A DNA stretch of 64,000 nt from Hysterangium stoloniferum (GCA_015178975.1 WHVD01000053.1:248001-312000), one strand, 5' to 3'; positions 33,934 to 46,157 are shown, counted from the stretch's first letter. Notes: generated by a model not told the origin, from the sequence alone. Translations and numbers: made by a program.

Positions 33934-34628
33934 ATCCTCCAAATAAATGAGGATGTCATCAAGGTATATGATAATGCAAACATCTAATAGGTCACTAAGG
34001 ATGTCATTCATAAAATGCCATTTTCTATTTGTCACCTTTGGTGATCCACACCAAGTGGTAGGCATGACATAAAGGCACCACAAGCCATCCTTCTTTCTAA
34101 TGAAAAGAATCAGAGCACTGTGAGATGACATGGAGGGCTGTATGAAGTTGATACAAAGGTGTTTATCTATAAATTCTCTAAGAGAAGCCAGCTTGGATTG
34201 TGTGAGTATATGTTAACCAGGGGGGGTCTGCACCATCCTCAAGGTCAATCTTGAGGTCATAGGTTCTATGGGACACCAAAATGTCAGTGTGCCATTTACT
34301 GAAAATGTCCATGCAGTGATGATACTTCTTCAGGATGCCATCAAGAGTGGCCTCTGAAAAATATAGTCATGCACACAGAGGTGCCAAGCTGAGAAAAATA
34401 TAGTGAGAACATCTGGAATCCATCCATCTTACTAGCACATAAAAACACATCAGCATTAACTAAAGAGGTGGATGGGGGGCCCATCATGGAGGGGTTGGCC
34501 AGCAGAGCCACTGCTGCCCTGGCTGAAACTGAAGAAGCTGAATTTCTGCCATCAGGCACCCAGAAAGTTAGATGTCCCAATGCCCAGTCAATCAATGGAT
34601 TGAAGCAGATGAGCCAATCATATCCAAG
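33934..34628 (-). pseudogene. Old gypsy: RT palm and protease-RT linker
   Basis: In sense: VLGYDWLICFNPLIDWALGH (after protease) from the right end, then after degraded sequence FIRKKDGLW and FMNDILSDLLDVCIIIYLDD with the intact active site YLDDILIY. Bases between KKDG and FMNDIL are largely deleted. Cut at 34628 by an LTR of family C, with the reading frame resuming at 37717 (AVV before LGYDW). Confidence 0.8.
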
Positions 34629-35425
34629 GACAATGTTAAGAACTGAAAACTGACTAATGTCAGTAGGCTGACGGGGACCAATCTGTAATGTATTCAGGGG
34701 TTTCTCTTAGATAGCTCAATATATGCTATAGTGTCACAGAGCTTCAACAATAAAACAAGCAAAGGTTCAGTAATTTAAATACTGATAGATTAATGAGCTG
34801 TGCTATTAAGCTTAAACAACTCAAATCAATGCTTATTTTGATTATTGAAAGGTTCAAAAGAACAATATATGACTCTTTTAGCAAATAAACAACTATTCCT
34901 TGAGAACAGGGGCTAGAAACTGAGTATATGTGCAGTAGCTTAGCAGAGACTTGATATAAAGCTTCGGTTTCTTGTATGCCTATTTGTAACTATTAATATA
35001 TATTTAACAAGGTGTTAAATAATTTATTAATAGAGAAGATAATTTGTGTTGGATTATTTGAGTGCTTGTACTTGATTAATTCAATAAACTTAGGGCTGGG
35101 CCTTGAATAATCTAGTATTGGCAGGGACTTCAGTAAGAATACTTATTAGGTTTATTATGTAATTAATAAGCCTAAAGGGTAGCTGTGAGGCTGGGGGAAC
35201 TTAGATGATTAGCTAAGTTCAAGAGTTGCTGACAAAGATTCAACATTCTGCAAGTGTAGGTGCTTGTAGTTAGTGTATCAGACTAAGGCTATTATTGTCC
35301 TTAGGATGGTTAGATAAGATTCTGAGCTGTGCAGTAAAATATGTGTGATAGATTGATTTTATTGGAAACTTGGCCCTCTTTATATACATTTTGATAACTA
35401 AGTATTTAATCATTTATGTATTTTA

Positions 35426-35690
35426 TGTTAAAAGGTAACTCTATATGTATCTCAGTCTCATATTAGTGTATAATGGACTGATTGTATATACCTATATGTA
35501 TCTGATACATACAATTAATATAAAGGTAAAAGAAATACTGTGCAGAGCAACACTCACCTCAGTCTCGTATTAGTGTATAACAGACTGAGGTGTAAATGTT
35601 GTAACTATGCAGTTTAAATACCACACAGGGAACGATGACCGTGTATGTGCCTTACATGTGATGATAAGGTTTTATGGTGTTATCCCAACA
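35426..35690 (-). mobile_element. Copia-type solo LTR, TSD TTTTA
   Basis: 265 bp, TGTTAAAAGG to ATCCCAACA, with TSD TTTTA at 35421-35425 and 35691-35695. In sense it begins TGTTGGGATAACACC, like the complete copia element, and has the same palindromic module twice (CAGTCTCGTATTAGTG), but otherwise differs. A sister family of the 8972 element. Confidence 0.9.
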
Positions 35691-35986
35691 TTTTATGAGG
35701 TCATTATTTAGGTCATAATGACCTCATATTCTACTTATTTTGTACCCTTTATTTACCATGTGATTCCCCTCTCTGAGACAAGGGTTCCAACCTTTGGCTT
35801 GAACATGAAGGTTCAAGGCCATGGTCCCGGGATGGAAGCAATTGATGAGTCGGCAGAATCAAATAATGACTCAAGTAGTCACATCCGTGACTTGTGTGAT
35901 ATCCCGACACCGGAGGCTTATCTAATAGGTCACGTGACTCCAAAAATGCGCACATTGGAGCAAGCAATGTGCCAAAAGGCAATAAG

Positions 35987-36796
35987 TGTTAGGGTATATA
36001 CATGGCAGGTCTCCGGAGAAACCTGCGGAATATCCGGTAGGACTTGGCTTCAGCTTATAGGCTGCACCCTCGCTAGATCGTGTTGTCCAATTTCAGACAG
36101 GCAGATGGGAATCCCAGGGAGTCTGGGTGGGGTTGTGGGTTGTGAGTCGTAGGTCGTGGGTCATGGGTCGTGAGTCGAGATAGGTAAGAGAGATAGATGT
36201 GTCAGAGCCCATGGGCTCCGACTAGTGTGAGTGGTGTGATTCAAGTAGGAGTTTAGAGCAGAAAATGTATTAGATTACTGGGGGGAATCTAAGCCGATTT
36301 TCTGACTGGATTGTATGTACAACATCTGCCAGTTTAAATAGACCGTGGAGTGAATGTCATACCGAATCCAGTAATGATGAAACAAAATGAGCAAAACATA
36401 AAACGGGAATAGTAAACACCAAATTTGGTGTTAGGAACAGGACGGAATGGAGCGGAGTCTGAATAGTGACAAATCATAAACCATAATGGGAAACAGAGTG
36501 GGAGTGGAGTATTGTGACAGGTCATTTGACTAAAATGGGAACGGGGCTCTGTTAGAGGGATGACAGGTATTCTGAGCGGGGTCCAGTGACTGACACGTGG
36601 GACGAGGTCGGACATAGACAGAGACGGAGTCCAGTGGGTTTTCCAGTGACTGAAACACAACATAACGAAGTCGAACGTAGACAAGTCTGACGTATGGAGT
36701 CCGGTGGGAATTCTGGTAAGCTGACAATGGGTGCGTATAGGGTGCAGGTGCATATAAGTTAGTGTCCGGAGTCCGGCAGGATTTCCAGTTGTAACA
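35987..36796 (-). mobile_element. Solo LTR family B, TSD ATAAG
   Basis: 810 bp, TGTTAGGG to GTTGTAACA, TSD ATAAG at 35982-35986 and 36797-36801. Matches the LTR of the 24764-31058 gypsy. In sense it shows TATA-like CTATTTAAAC (about 36335), then AATCCAGTCAGAAAATC. Confidence 0.92.
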
Positions 36797-37737
36797 ATAA
36801 GTAAGTAAATAAAATATAAATAATTAGTTAAAAATTATAATAAATTAACTAAGATATAATAGCATAATATGAGCTCATATATGCTATTATTATGTGAAGT
36901 TAAAATGAACTAAGCCTTATATTTCACAATAGAATATAATAAAAATACAATAAATTTGAGATAAATAATTCAGAGAAAATTAAGAGAACTTTATGAGATA
37001 AAGCTGATACCTCACACAATTGGAAGGACTTGGCTTCAGCTTATATGCTGTGCCCTCGCAAATAACTGTTGGGTGTCCTTAAATTTCAGACGGGCAAAGA
37101 CTAGTCCTAACGAGTACCTCTCAGTGAGTTACCGATTGGGACCAAAGGATAAGTCAAGTGTCAGGCCAAGGGGTTGGGGACCGAGAGTGGGTGAGCACAT
37201 GCAAAGGCGGAGAGCAGGATACTTAGAGTAAGACTTCTAGAGATGTATGTGGGTGTTCTGAGTCGATATTCTGATTGCCTAGTAACTACAACTACAGTGG
37301 GTTCATATACAAGTATTCAGCATCTAGAAAATACTAAGAGAAGAGCGGAACATTATTTGACAAATAAACTTGACTAGGAACGGGAAGGTTACGATAAGTT
37401 CGGAGGCCATGATTAACTGAGAGTGGAATTACGAGAAAAGGAAATAGTCTGAGGGTTACAAGTATATATAGGCATATGTGAAACATAGAGTGGAATGGAT
37501 CATCATAATAAAAAGGGACATATCAGAGTATAACCAGATAGTACGAGTACATATATTTTGATGGGGGTGTAAACAGGGTTTGATTGTCATGAAAGCATAC
37601 ATCAGCATCGGGAGACCGACAGTTTCTGATGCGATGACTTGATCGATAACTTGAAATGTTGATAGATGGCAATAACCTCGGGGACCATTGGGTTGCAACA
37701 CGGTTGTAACAGACAACTGCACAACTGGAATCCAACT

Positions 37738-37950
37738 TGTTATGACCATGTTGCAACCCGACGGTCCCCGAGGTTATTGCTGTCTATTGACATTCCAAAT
37801 TATCAATCAAGTCATCACATTGGAAATTGTCGGTCTCCCGATGCTGACATATGCTTTCACGGCAATCAAACCCCATTTACACCCCTGTCAAAATATACTC
37901 GTACTATCTGGTTATACTCTGATACATCCCTTTTTATTATGATGATCACA
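37738..37950 (+). repeat. Inverted copy of an LTR-C end
   Basis: Starts TGTTATGACC and is the reverse complement of about 37500-37711, so the two form arms of about 210 bases around a 26-base spacer made of old gypsy protease sequence (codons for SSCAVV on the minus strand). Breaks off after ATGATGATC. Confidence 0.8.
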
Positions 37951-38798
37951 GTACGAGGACTCTCTACTGTTGGAGTGTAGCCACTAAGAGTAGAGTGGGT
38001 AGATACTAAACTGGTGATATAACTAGGCTTTCAGATGAGGGATCTACTCCTCATCTGAACTAACTATATACTAGAATACATGGTCTGTGCACTGGTCTGT
38101 GCACGAACATGCTACAGATCTAGGGAACACTAAACTAAATATAACAATCACATATGTGAACCAGTCGGAACCTATACAGTCACAAGATGAGATATGAGAT
38201 TACAATTAGTCACATTATCATATTCTAACATATACAAAGCTCAGAATTAAAAACTGTACTCATCCTGTGAAGAGTGGTGGAAGTTCTAACCATTCTATAT
38301 ATGAAGAATATTGACTGTTTAGGTACGACATGACAATGTATTGACTATCTAAGTCTAATACAGACCAAACATGTATTGACTATCCAGTTCAATACAGTTG
38401 AGAGAATTAGCTATCTTAAATAGAATAGAAATCTAAGACAAATAAAGAGAATCGACTATGAAGTACCATTCTAAGTGACTGCTCGAGTGTTTGAGGAAGT
38501 AACAAGAGAGTCAAATAAACAGAGTAGTGTGGATGTAGTCCGCACGGATCGAGATAATGGTCTGAGTTTCGACTAGTATAGTTCAAAACAGTGATTGTGC
38601 TGGTAGTTAAAGCCTGTCTGTGACAGTCGAGATGATACCCCAATCACAACTTGCAGGACACTAAATGGGTGTCTGGGCAAGTTGTGGTTACAGGGTAAAA
38701 AGTGTCTGAGTTCTAACTACCAGTGCTAGAATACATAGGTCTGGCACATATGTGCTCACAAGAGTCAATGTACTGAATGCATAGGTCATCAAACTAAA
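37951..38798. repeat. Unclassified repeat, related to 41709-41912
   Basis: The stretch around 38545-38750 is closely similar to 41709-41912 (for example ACCCCAATCACAACTTGCAGG and CTGGGCAAGTTGTGG in both). It begins near TGTTGGAGTGTAGCC (37968), which could be an LTR start, but no matching end or TSD was found. No coding. Confidence 0.45.
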
Positions 38799-38800
38799 TA

Positions 38801-40388
38801 CAGTGACTCAAAAAACCCTTCGCATGTTTCACCCTTCAGACTTATATCCCTGATAACTCAAAGACTAAAAATGCAACAATATCAAGAATATTTGTGAATA
38901 TGCACTATCATATCTAGATTATGGAGGTATGATGCCATAACATAAGCTCCAAATATGGAAATATTACAAATATTTATATACAAGAGACTCATGCGAAGGG
39001 TTTTTTTGCTGGCAACTTTGATGACTATAATGCTTACAGTCATGTGACCTTGTTGATTGTTTACCTCCAATTGGGTCATATTAACAAAATCATGTGATGT
39101 CACATGACCATGTTGTACTGGAGTATAAATATATGGTCTTTAGCAACCAGCAATGCTCCAATTCCCAAAATGCACACTTTGTCTCTTGCCAGCCAGAATC
39201 ATATCCTCTCATTGCTTGATGTTGGCCATTCAGCTAGCCACATTGCAGCTTTTACTGGTCATAGCATTTTAACAGTCTCTAAGCTTCACTCTAAGCATTG
39301 TTCTCATCTCTCTAAGTCCATTGGTGGTCATCCCTCAAAGCTTTCCCCTACCAACATTCACTATGCACAGCACCTCATCAGCTCTGGGAAGGCTGACACT
39401 GCTGTTGATGTGGCGAAAGCTCTTAGGAGTGTCACCAACCAGTTCATCTGCACCCAAACTGTGTACAATAGTCTTAATATGGTTGGGAATGCCTCAATAA
39501 CCCTTCTAATGTTTGGTACTTCAGATTTACATCCCTGATAACTCAAAGAATAAAAATGCAAAAATATCAAAGATACTTGTGAATATGCTCTATCATATCT
39601 ATATTATGGAAATACAGTGCCATTACATAAGCTCCAAATATGGAAATACTACAAATATTTATATATAGGAGACTTATTGGAAGGGATTTTTGGTGAGGTT
39701 TGGAGAAGGATCTGTGATGTTATGGGCTACATGCTGTGGGAAGGACCTGGGTATTCTTTCAAGATAGATGAGAGGATGGATGGGGACCTTTATCTTAAGA
39801 TTATAGAGAAGGACCTTCAAGCCAGCTTCAGCTATTATAGAAAATATGTGGGTGATGTCATCTTTCAGCAAGATCATGACCTTGAACATACCTGCAAGAA
39901 GGCCCAGACTTGGTTTCAAGATAATGATTTTAATGTTCTCCCATGGCCAGCACAGTCTCCAGACCTCAACCCCATTGAACATGTGTGGGACTATGAAAAG
40001 AGGAGGCTAAGGGATACTGGTGTTGTGGGAGAGGGTGGAGGAGGAGTGGAACAAGATTGATGCAGAGGTGTGTCAGAATTTGATTGAGAGTATGCCTAGG
40101 AGGGTTGTAGCTGTGTTGAAGGCAAAGGGTGGCTATACTGAGTACTAAATATAAGTAGTTTTGTGGGTCAGAGTGGTCAGCAAAAAAACCCTTCACATGA
40201 GTCTCTTGTATATAAATATTTGTAATATTTCTATATTTGGAGTTTATGTAATGGCATCATAATTCCATATTCTAGATATGATAGAGCATATTCACAAATA
40301 TGTTTGATATTTTTGCATTTTTATTCTTTGAGTTATCAGGGATATAAGTCTGAAGGGTGAAACATGCGAAGGGTTTTTTGAGTCACTG
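38801..40388 (+). mobile_element. Tc1/mariner-like transposon with TA target site
   Basis: Ends CAGTGACTCAAAAAACCC and GGGTTTTTTGAGTCACTG, flanked by TA on both sides. The terminal inverted repeats are about 205 bases, each a self-contained module bounded by AACCCTTCGCATG and its inverse. A third copy of the module (39497-39692) sits within the transposase gene. Total 1588 bp. Confidence 0.88.
39140..40148 (+). pseudogene. Tc1-like transposase, interrupted
   Basis: N-terminal helix-turn-helix part reads ILSLLDVGHSASHIAAFTGH and GHPSKLSPTNIHYAQHLISS up to about 39495. A non-coding module then replaces the segment that should hold the first catalytic Asp. The C-terminal part has MLWEGPGYSFKID, VIFQQDHDLEHTCKKA and WPAQSPDLNPIEHVWDY (second Asp and final acidic residue), then, after a frameshift near 40030, RRVVAVLKAKGGYTEY and stop. 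It cannot make active transposase. Confidence 0.85.
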
Positions 40389-40449
40389 TATATGCATATA
40401 ATAAAATAGAGAGAAAATAGAAATAATAATGGAAATATAGTATGGGCTC

Positions 40450-41445
40450 ATCCAGACTATATTTCAGAGTATATTTCACCATACCTCTCACACATCCTAA
40501 TGCTACTGATGAAGATGAGTCTCATCCCAATACAAAAATCCTTGAAAGCATTGAAAAGCAGTGGTTAAAACTTGATCAAGATCTTTTCATTGCATGCTTC
40601 TTCCTGAACCCCTTCATCAATCCATCTCTTCACAACCCCAACAATCTTACAGTGGCCATTCTAATGGGCATTATTCACTGACTCTACATGCAAGTCATCA
40701 AAGTCAAGGAATGCCCTGTTGATCTTATGTCTCAAGTCTATCACTACCACACTCATGAGGGTCTATATTCTGAAGCAAAATGGCCAATAGAACAACTCAA
40801 GAATGCTTTGAAAGAACCAGTATGTGAATAGGGCTAGTAAAAACAAATCTGACTGAATTCCTTGATCAGGATGGTTCAAATGACCCAATCTGCACATGGA
40901 AGATTTTGGATCCTGCCAACCCACTTGCAAAGCTTGCAATCCTCATTTTCAGTTTTGTACCCAACTCAGCATCTGCAGAATGCCTATTCTCCAGTATGGG
41001 TGATATCAAAACAAAGAAATGAAATCGCCTGGGTGTTCAAAGTTACAGGACTGTGTGTTGGTGAAAAGGTGAGTTATGCCGGTTTCATGCAAGTGAAGGA
41101 ACAGCTCATATTCAGTTGAAGCGGAAGTTTGGTAACCATCAAGCCATGGTAGCAGATATGGATAAGGATCAGTTGGGCAGCCAAGTTGAAGATGAAGACA
41201 TTGTCTGAGAAGTTAAGGAGGCAGCTGAGGGTGGAAGTGACTTGGATGGGAATGAAGATGGAACAGATTTGGAGGATAATGGGTGGAGGATCAATGTTGA
41301 GAGTCAGAATTGGAAAAGTCCACATTCATTTTCAACACTTGCACATCAGTTTGAAGAAGATGCTGACATGGATTCTGGTTCTGATGAAGATGGCACAAGT
41401 CATGGCAAAACAATGGAGCCTGACAACACTACCTCTGAGTCCTGA
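40450..41445 (+). pseudogene. hAT transposase remnant
   Basis: Plus strand pieces: KWLKLDQDLFIACFFLNPF-like segment (IEKQWLKLDQDLF, ACFFLNPFINPSL), then WKILDPANPLAKLAILIFS and FVPNSASAECLFSSMGDIK, the hAT C-terminal dimerisation motif. An acidic tail follows (EDADMDSGSDEDG). Stops and frameshifts are frequent; no terminal repeats were found. Confidence 0.75.
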
Positions 41446-41708
41446 ATTGTACCTCGTGTATGTGTCATTTCCTCATCCATAGATTGACAAATCAATCTTT
41501 TTTCAATAGGTAAGGATATACTTTGACCAGAGAGACCCAATTGTGATTGTGGACATGTTTAATTGGTCAGTCAAAGCAGGATGCGACATGTTCTGGATAC
41601 AGGGGGTGTGAAATTACAGAGAAGAGTGGGAGTTCTATGAAATGCTGAGCTGTTTGGGGACTGGGACAGAGAATGATGGTTTGGGAGGCATGTCAAAGGT
41701 TACTGACA

Positions 41709-42462
41709 TAATCGAGATAATGGTTTGAGTTTTGACTAGTGTAGTTCGAAACTGTGATTGTGCTGGTAGTTAAGGCCCATCTGTGATGGTCGAGACGATA
41801 CCCCAATCACAACTTGCAGGACACTATGTAAGTGGGTGTCTGGGCAAGTTGTGGTTACAGGGTAAAATGTGTCTGAGTTCTAACTATAGGTGCTAGAATA
41901 CATAGGTCTGGCTGTGATGTATCAGCATCATCTCATAATATCCTCTTAATTTTCTGTGGATTATTTAATATTCTTTCGAATTTATTGTATTTTTATTATA
42001 TTTTTATTGTGAAATATAAGGCTCTATTCCTTTTAACTTCGCATAATAATAGCATATATGAACTCATATTATGCTATTATATCTTAGTTAATTTATTATA
42101 ATTTTTAACTAATTATTTATATTTTATTTACTTAGTTATTACCTTTCGGCACCTTGCTGCAGCCTAGTTTGCGCATTTTTGGAGTCATGTGACTTATTAG
42201 ATAAGCCTCCGGTGTCGGGATGTCACACAAGTCACGGATGTGACTACCCGAGTCATTATTAGATTCCGCCGACTCATCGTTTGCTTCCGTCCCGGGACCG
42301 CGGCCTTGAACCTTCATGTTCAAGCAAGAGGTTAGAACCCTTGTCTCAGAGAAGGGAATCACATGATAAACAAAGGGTAAATAATGAGTAGAATATGAGG
42401 TCATTATGATGTAACTAATGACCTCATAAACTAAATAGTTAGCTAATCATTGAGTTATCTAC
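41709..42462 (+). repeat. Repeat fragment followed by LTR family A, partial copy 2
   Basis: 41709-41912 repeats the sequence at 38545-38750. At 41913 TGTGATGTATCAGCATC begins a family-A LTR that aligns with 3725 onward for about 550 bases, then breaks off after GAGTTATC (42462). It lacks the TATA region. Confidence 0.7.
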
Positions 42463-43124
42463 TAGGGTATAAGCTATACAAGTTGAAACTGCAAAACATT
42501 GGATACATTTTATAAGTCACTGTATACTATATATAGTATGCCTCACATAGTGAGAACTATACAGTTCCCCAATATGTACTATGTTCTAGCTTACCAAAGA
42601 TAGCTTATGTAATGTGGTTACTTCAACATATTTTAATCATGTTTCAACTCAGGAATAGGAAAACAAGGGGCTGATGAACTGAACTTCTGTGGGAAAGTTG
42701 TGCAAGTTACTACAATGACTAGCTCTTATAACAAAGCATCACAAGTCAAAAATATGACGAACCTTCTCCAACTGACCCAATTGCTGCTTCATGATAAGCT
42801 GACTTGAATAACTATCCAGTTCTGTCAATATCTACCAATTTTGGTGGGGCAATCGATCCCTCACCTCAGACAGCGAAAAAATAAGGTTCTGAACTCTAGA
42901 TTTCCTCTTTCTCCACCACCTTGTGCATGAAAAAACCATACCGATGCATCTATTCCAATTCAGTGGGCTCAATTGCTGTGATAATTGATCATGAATCTTG
43001 GCTGTACAGTGAGTTTAGTGAGTGACTTGGATTGTGGCTGCTATCAGGAAGTTAGAGGGGTAAGTCTCTTTGGAGCCACTCCTAGAGCTATCTGTCAGGA
43101 AATCACGTAAGTTGTCAATGAAAC
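42463..43124. other. Intergenic, nothing recognised
   Basis: AT-rich sequence with no gene, no LTR ends and only short frames. Confidence 0.4.
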
Positions 43125-43443
43125 ATAGAATATAAAGCAGCACAGCAGCAAGTTGTGATCCTCTACCCTTTGACTCTTAGTTATTTGGCCCTCCAGTCAA
43201 CTAAGCTAAGTGTTGATTCTCATTCATATCATACTATCTGCCCTGTTTGAAATACTGGAGCAACCTGACAGTTCATGCAAGGGTGCAACACATAAGTTGA
43301 AGCCAAGCTCGAATATATTTATAGAGTTGGACCTCCCAACTATGTAGTACAATCTCTATCATCAGCCTCCCAATTAGTTCTTTCCCTATCATTGGCCCCC
43401 CAACTAGAGCATTTCCCCCTCTTCATGGCTTAGATCTTAACAC
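43125..43443 (+). mobile_element. LTR family D fragment, reversed
   Basis: Ends GATCTTAACA and aligns with the reverse complement of the first part of 22873-23594, including the shared box (AAGTTGAAGCCAAGCTC, about 43296). The far end of the LTR is missing. Confidence 0.7.
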
Positions 43444-44234
43444 CCTTACACTCCCAGGGACTTGAATGTTGACCATCCCTAGTCAACCTATCTTCTCCCA
43501 CTCTGTCTAAACCTCTCCCACAACTCATGAATACTCTTGGGTGCCACTTCATACTCTCCCAGCCTCTTTTTGAGGTAATACCAGAGGTGTTCAATTGGAT
43601 AAGGTCAGCAGACTGAGGTAGTCATACCATGACCACAAATCCATTATCTTTAAACCAATTGGTGGCCTTCTTGCTCTTGTGTTTGGGATCATTATCTTGC
43701 TGAAAGACCACATCTTCTGTGTTCTTGCCATAATACTTCATGATTGCTTGAAGTTCATCTTCCAGAATGCTAACATAAAGGTCAGCATCCATCCTTCCAT
43801 CAATTTTGGTGGAATATTCTGGTCCTTCCCACAACATACAGCTTCACAACATCAGATTTCCTCCTCCAAACCTGACTGTACCCTCAACCACCCTATCACT
43901 GAGCCCCTCTCCTGCCCTTTTCCATACCTACTTCCTCCCATCTGACCCCAAACAATTGATTTTTGTCTCATCTAACCAAACAAACCTCTTCCAATCATCC
44001 ACAGTCCAGTCCTTGTGTCCCAGAGCAAAGCCCATCCTTGCCTTCCTATGCCTCTTAGTGAGTAAAGGCCTTTTTCTCTTCACCACAGCTCTCATTCCAG
44101 CTTTCTTGAGCGCTTTATGAAAAGTCTTCACTGAAATGGACTCTCCAGTCATATTTTGAAGGATTTTGGCGACCTCAGTAGCATGTTCTGCCTTCTGAGA
44201 AGTGATTTGTTAGAGGGAATAATGAATATCTGAG

Positions 44235-45276
44235 TGTTAAGAACTGGAAACTGACTAATTTCGGCAGACCGATGGGGACCGAACGGAAGGACTTGGCTTC
44301 AGCTTATGTGCTGCGCCCTCGCAAGTTACCGTCAGGTGTCCTTAAATTTCGGGCAGGCGAAAACTAGTCCTGTCAAGTAAACCTCTCGGTAAACTACCGA
44401 TCGGAAACCGAAGGATAAGTTGAGGGTTGGGTTGAGGGGTCGGAGACCAAGAGTCGGAGACTGAGAGAGTCGGAGACTGAGAGAGTTGGAGACTGAGAGA
44501 GTTGGAGACTGAGAGAGTTGGAGACTGAGAGAGTTGGAGACTGAGAGTGTCGGAGACTGAGAGTGTCGGAGACTGAGAGTGTCGGAGACTGAGAGAGTCG
44601 GAGACTGAGACAGTCGGAGACTGAGACAGTCGGAGACTGAGACAGTCGGAGACTGAGACAGTCGGAGACTGAGACAGTCGGAGACTGAGACAGTCGGAGA
44701 TTAGAGGTTGAAGTCGTAAATGTAGGTTGAATCGTAAATCGGATGGAGTGGGAATGTGGTGGTCGTGAATAGATAATGGAGTCGGAAATTAGAGGGTATC
44801 TAAGTTGATCTAAGTCGATATTCTGATTGTCTAGTAGTTACATTACAATGGGTCTTATATACGAGTTATCGGCGTCTAGAAACTACTAACTAAGGGAAGA
44901 GCGGAAAACGGCATTGACAAATAAGCTTGACTAGGAACCGGAAAGTTACGATAAGTTTGGAAGCCGAGATTTAGCCGAGAGCGGAAATACGAGAAAAGGG
45001 AATAGTCCACGGGCTACAGGTATATATGGGCATATGTGAAACATAGAGTAAAACGGATCATCATAATGAAAGGGGACGTATCAAAGCATAACCAGATGGT
45101 AGAGTATATTTTGACAGGGGCGTAAACGAGGTTTGATCGCCGTGAAGGTATATGTCAGTGTCGGTGTTCCGAAGGTTGCCGAAATGATGACTTGATCAAT
45201 AACTTCGAACATTGATAGACTGTAGTATTCTCGGAGACCATCGGGTTGCGACATGGGTTACGACACGGTCGTAACA
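44235..45276 (-). mobile_element. Solo LTR family C, TSD CTGAG
   Basis: 1042 bp, TGTTAAGAACTGG to GGTCGTAACA, TSD CTGAG at 44230-44234 and 45277-45281. It splits the codons between KLSP and IHY of a Tc1-like transposase. The most complete family-C LTR here. Confidence 0.93.
44450..44705 (+). repeat. Minisatellite inside LTR-C
   Basis: About sixteen tandem copies of a 16-bp unit GTCGGAGACTGAGAGA, with variants in blocks (GTTGGAGACTGAGAGA, then GTCGGAGACTGAGAGT, then GTCGGAGACTGAGACA). The block structure shows local spread of variants. The other LTR-C copies lack this expansion. Confidence 0.9.
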
Positions 45277-45834
45277 CTGAGGGAGAAAGCTTACATGGAT
45301 GGCCACCAGGTGCTTTGGCAAGTGATGGGCAATGGTTAAAGTGAATTCTGGATATAGTAAATTAACCTCTGCCAGTGATTGCAGAGATCTGAGAAGCAGA
45401 CTTGCCCTTATTGAGCAAAATGAAAATGTGGCTGGCCTGAGGAGGAGGAGCTTTCATGGTGTAGAATGTTGAGTTGTGGGGATGTTGTTGAACTGGAAAG
45501 TGAACAGCTATATATATATATCTAATTTTGACAGGTCACATGATTTTATTTGCACTTCTTTGCATATAATCAATAATGTTTTGTGGTGATCATGTGACTG
45601 GGACAAAACACTTCCAATGTGATTTTATTATTATTTTATTTATAGCAAGGGAAATACTAATACTTATGTCATAATATTTTAAGGGCATATAGATAACATG
45701 TAGAACTAACTAACCACCAAATTTCAGGTCTGTATCTACAGTGGTTCTTGAGTTATTCAAGAATCTTTGCACAACTAAAAATCATTGGAAAGGTTTTGTC
45801 CCTCACTGTAAGTGTTGTCCTTAGTTCATATGAG

Positions 45835-45901
45835 TACAATCTCTATCATCAGCCCCCTGACATAGAGCCTCCTTTATCCCTTTTACTTAGATCTTAACAA
45901 T
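45835..45901 (+). mobile_element. Short LTR family D fragment, reversed
   Basis: GTACAATCTCTATCATCAGCC to TTAGATCTTAACA repeats the sense 3' end of family-D LTRs. About 67 bases only. Confidence 0.6.
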
Positions 45902-46157
45902 TGGCAGGATGGAAAAGGACACAAGAGACATAAATATGGTAGCAAATGACACAATGTAGCAAATACATATTGGATCCAGTATCAGCCATATATAGGAGTG
46001 AAAGGAGTTGTTACTATTCATCCACTGGTGAACTATATTGGGAAACTACAATGATGTTAATAGTCCATGTCTATCCATTTGCAGGATTAACACCTGAATT
46101 TGCTGAGAAGAAATATACCCTATGAAATGGGTTATAAAGGAGAAAATATGAGCAACT

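Larger units (their letters stand above)
34684..37016 (-). mobile_element. Solo LTR family A, itself carrying two solo LTRs
   Basis: Ends TGTAATGTAT and CCTCACA, flanks CAATC (34679-34683) and CAATT (37017-37021), a TSD with one change. Without the two nested insertions it is about 1248 bp. In sense it contains the same TATA region (AATGTATATAAAGAGG) as the copy at 3725. It supplies the true 3' end missing from copies 1 and 2. Confidence 0.75.
34634..37711 (-). mobile_element. LTR family C split by nested insertions, TSD GACAA
   Basis: The left end TGTTAAGAACTG (34634) and right end GGTTGTAACA (37711) are flanked by GACAA (34629-34633 and 37712-37716). Its own sequence is 34634-34683 and 37017-37711; the middle is a nested LTR of family A. 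It is inserted in the old gypsy protease gene. Confidence 0.85.
43500..45480 (-). pseudogene. Tc1-like transposase of the second element
   Basis: In sense: MKAPPPQASHIFILLNKGKS, SASQISAITGR, a frameshift, GGHPCKLSP, then the LTR (45276-44235), then IHYSL, ATEVAKILQNMTG and SVKTFHKALKKAGMRAVVKR. The catalytic residues lie in FVWLDETKIN, VVFQQDNDPKHKSKKA and PIEHLWYYLKKRLGEYE, so the D, D and E positions are all identifiable. Stops and frameshifts are few compared with the first Tc1 copy. Confidence 0.85.
43500..45808 (-). mobile_element. Second Tc1/mariner-like element, split by a solo LTR
   Basis: The right end CCTCACTG followed by TA (45808-45810) looks like a Tc1-type inverted-repeat end (CAGTGAGGGACAAAACC in sense). 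Transposase runs leftward from about 45480. The left inverted repeat was not found, so the left side is truncated. A family-C LTR interrupts it. Confidence 0.7.
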
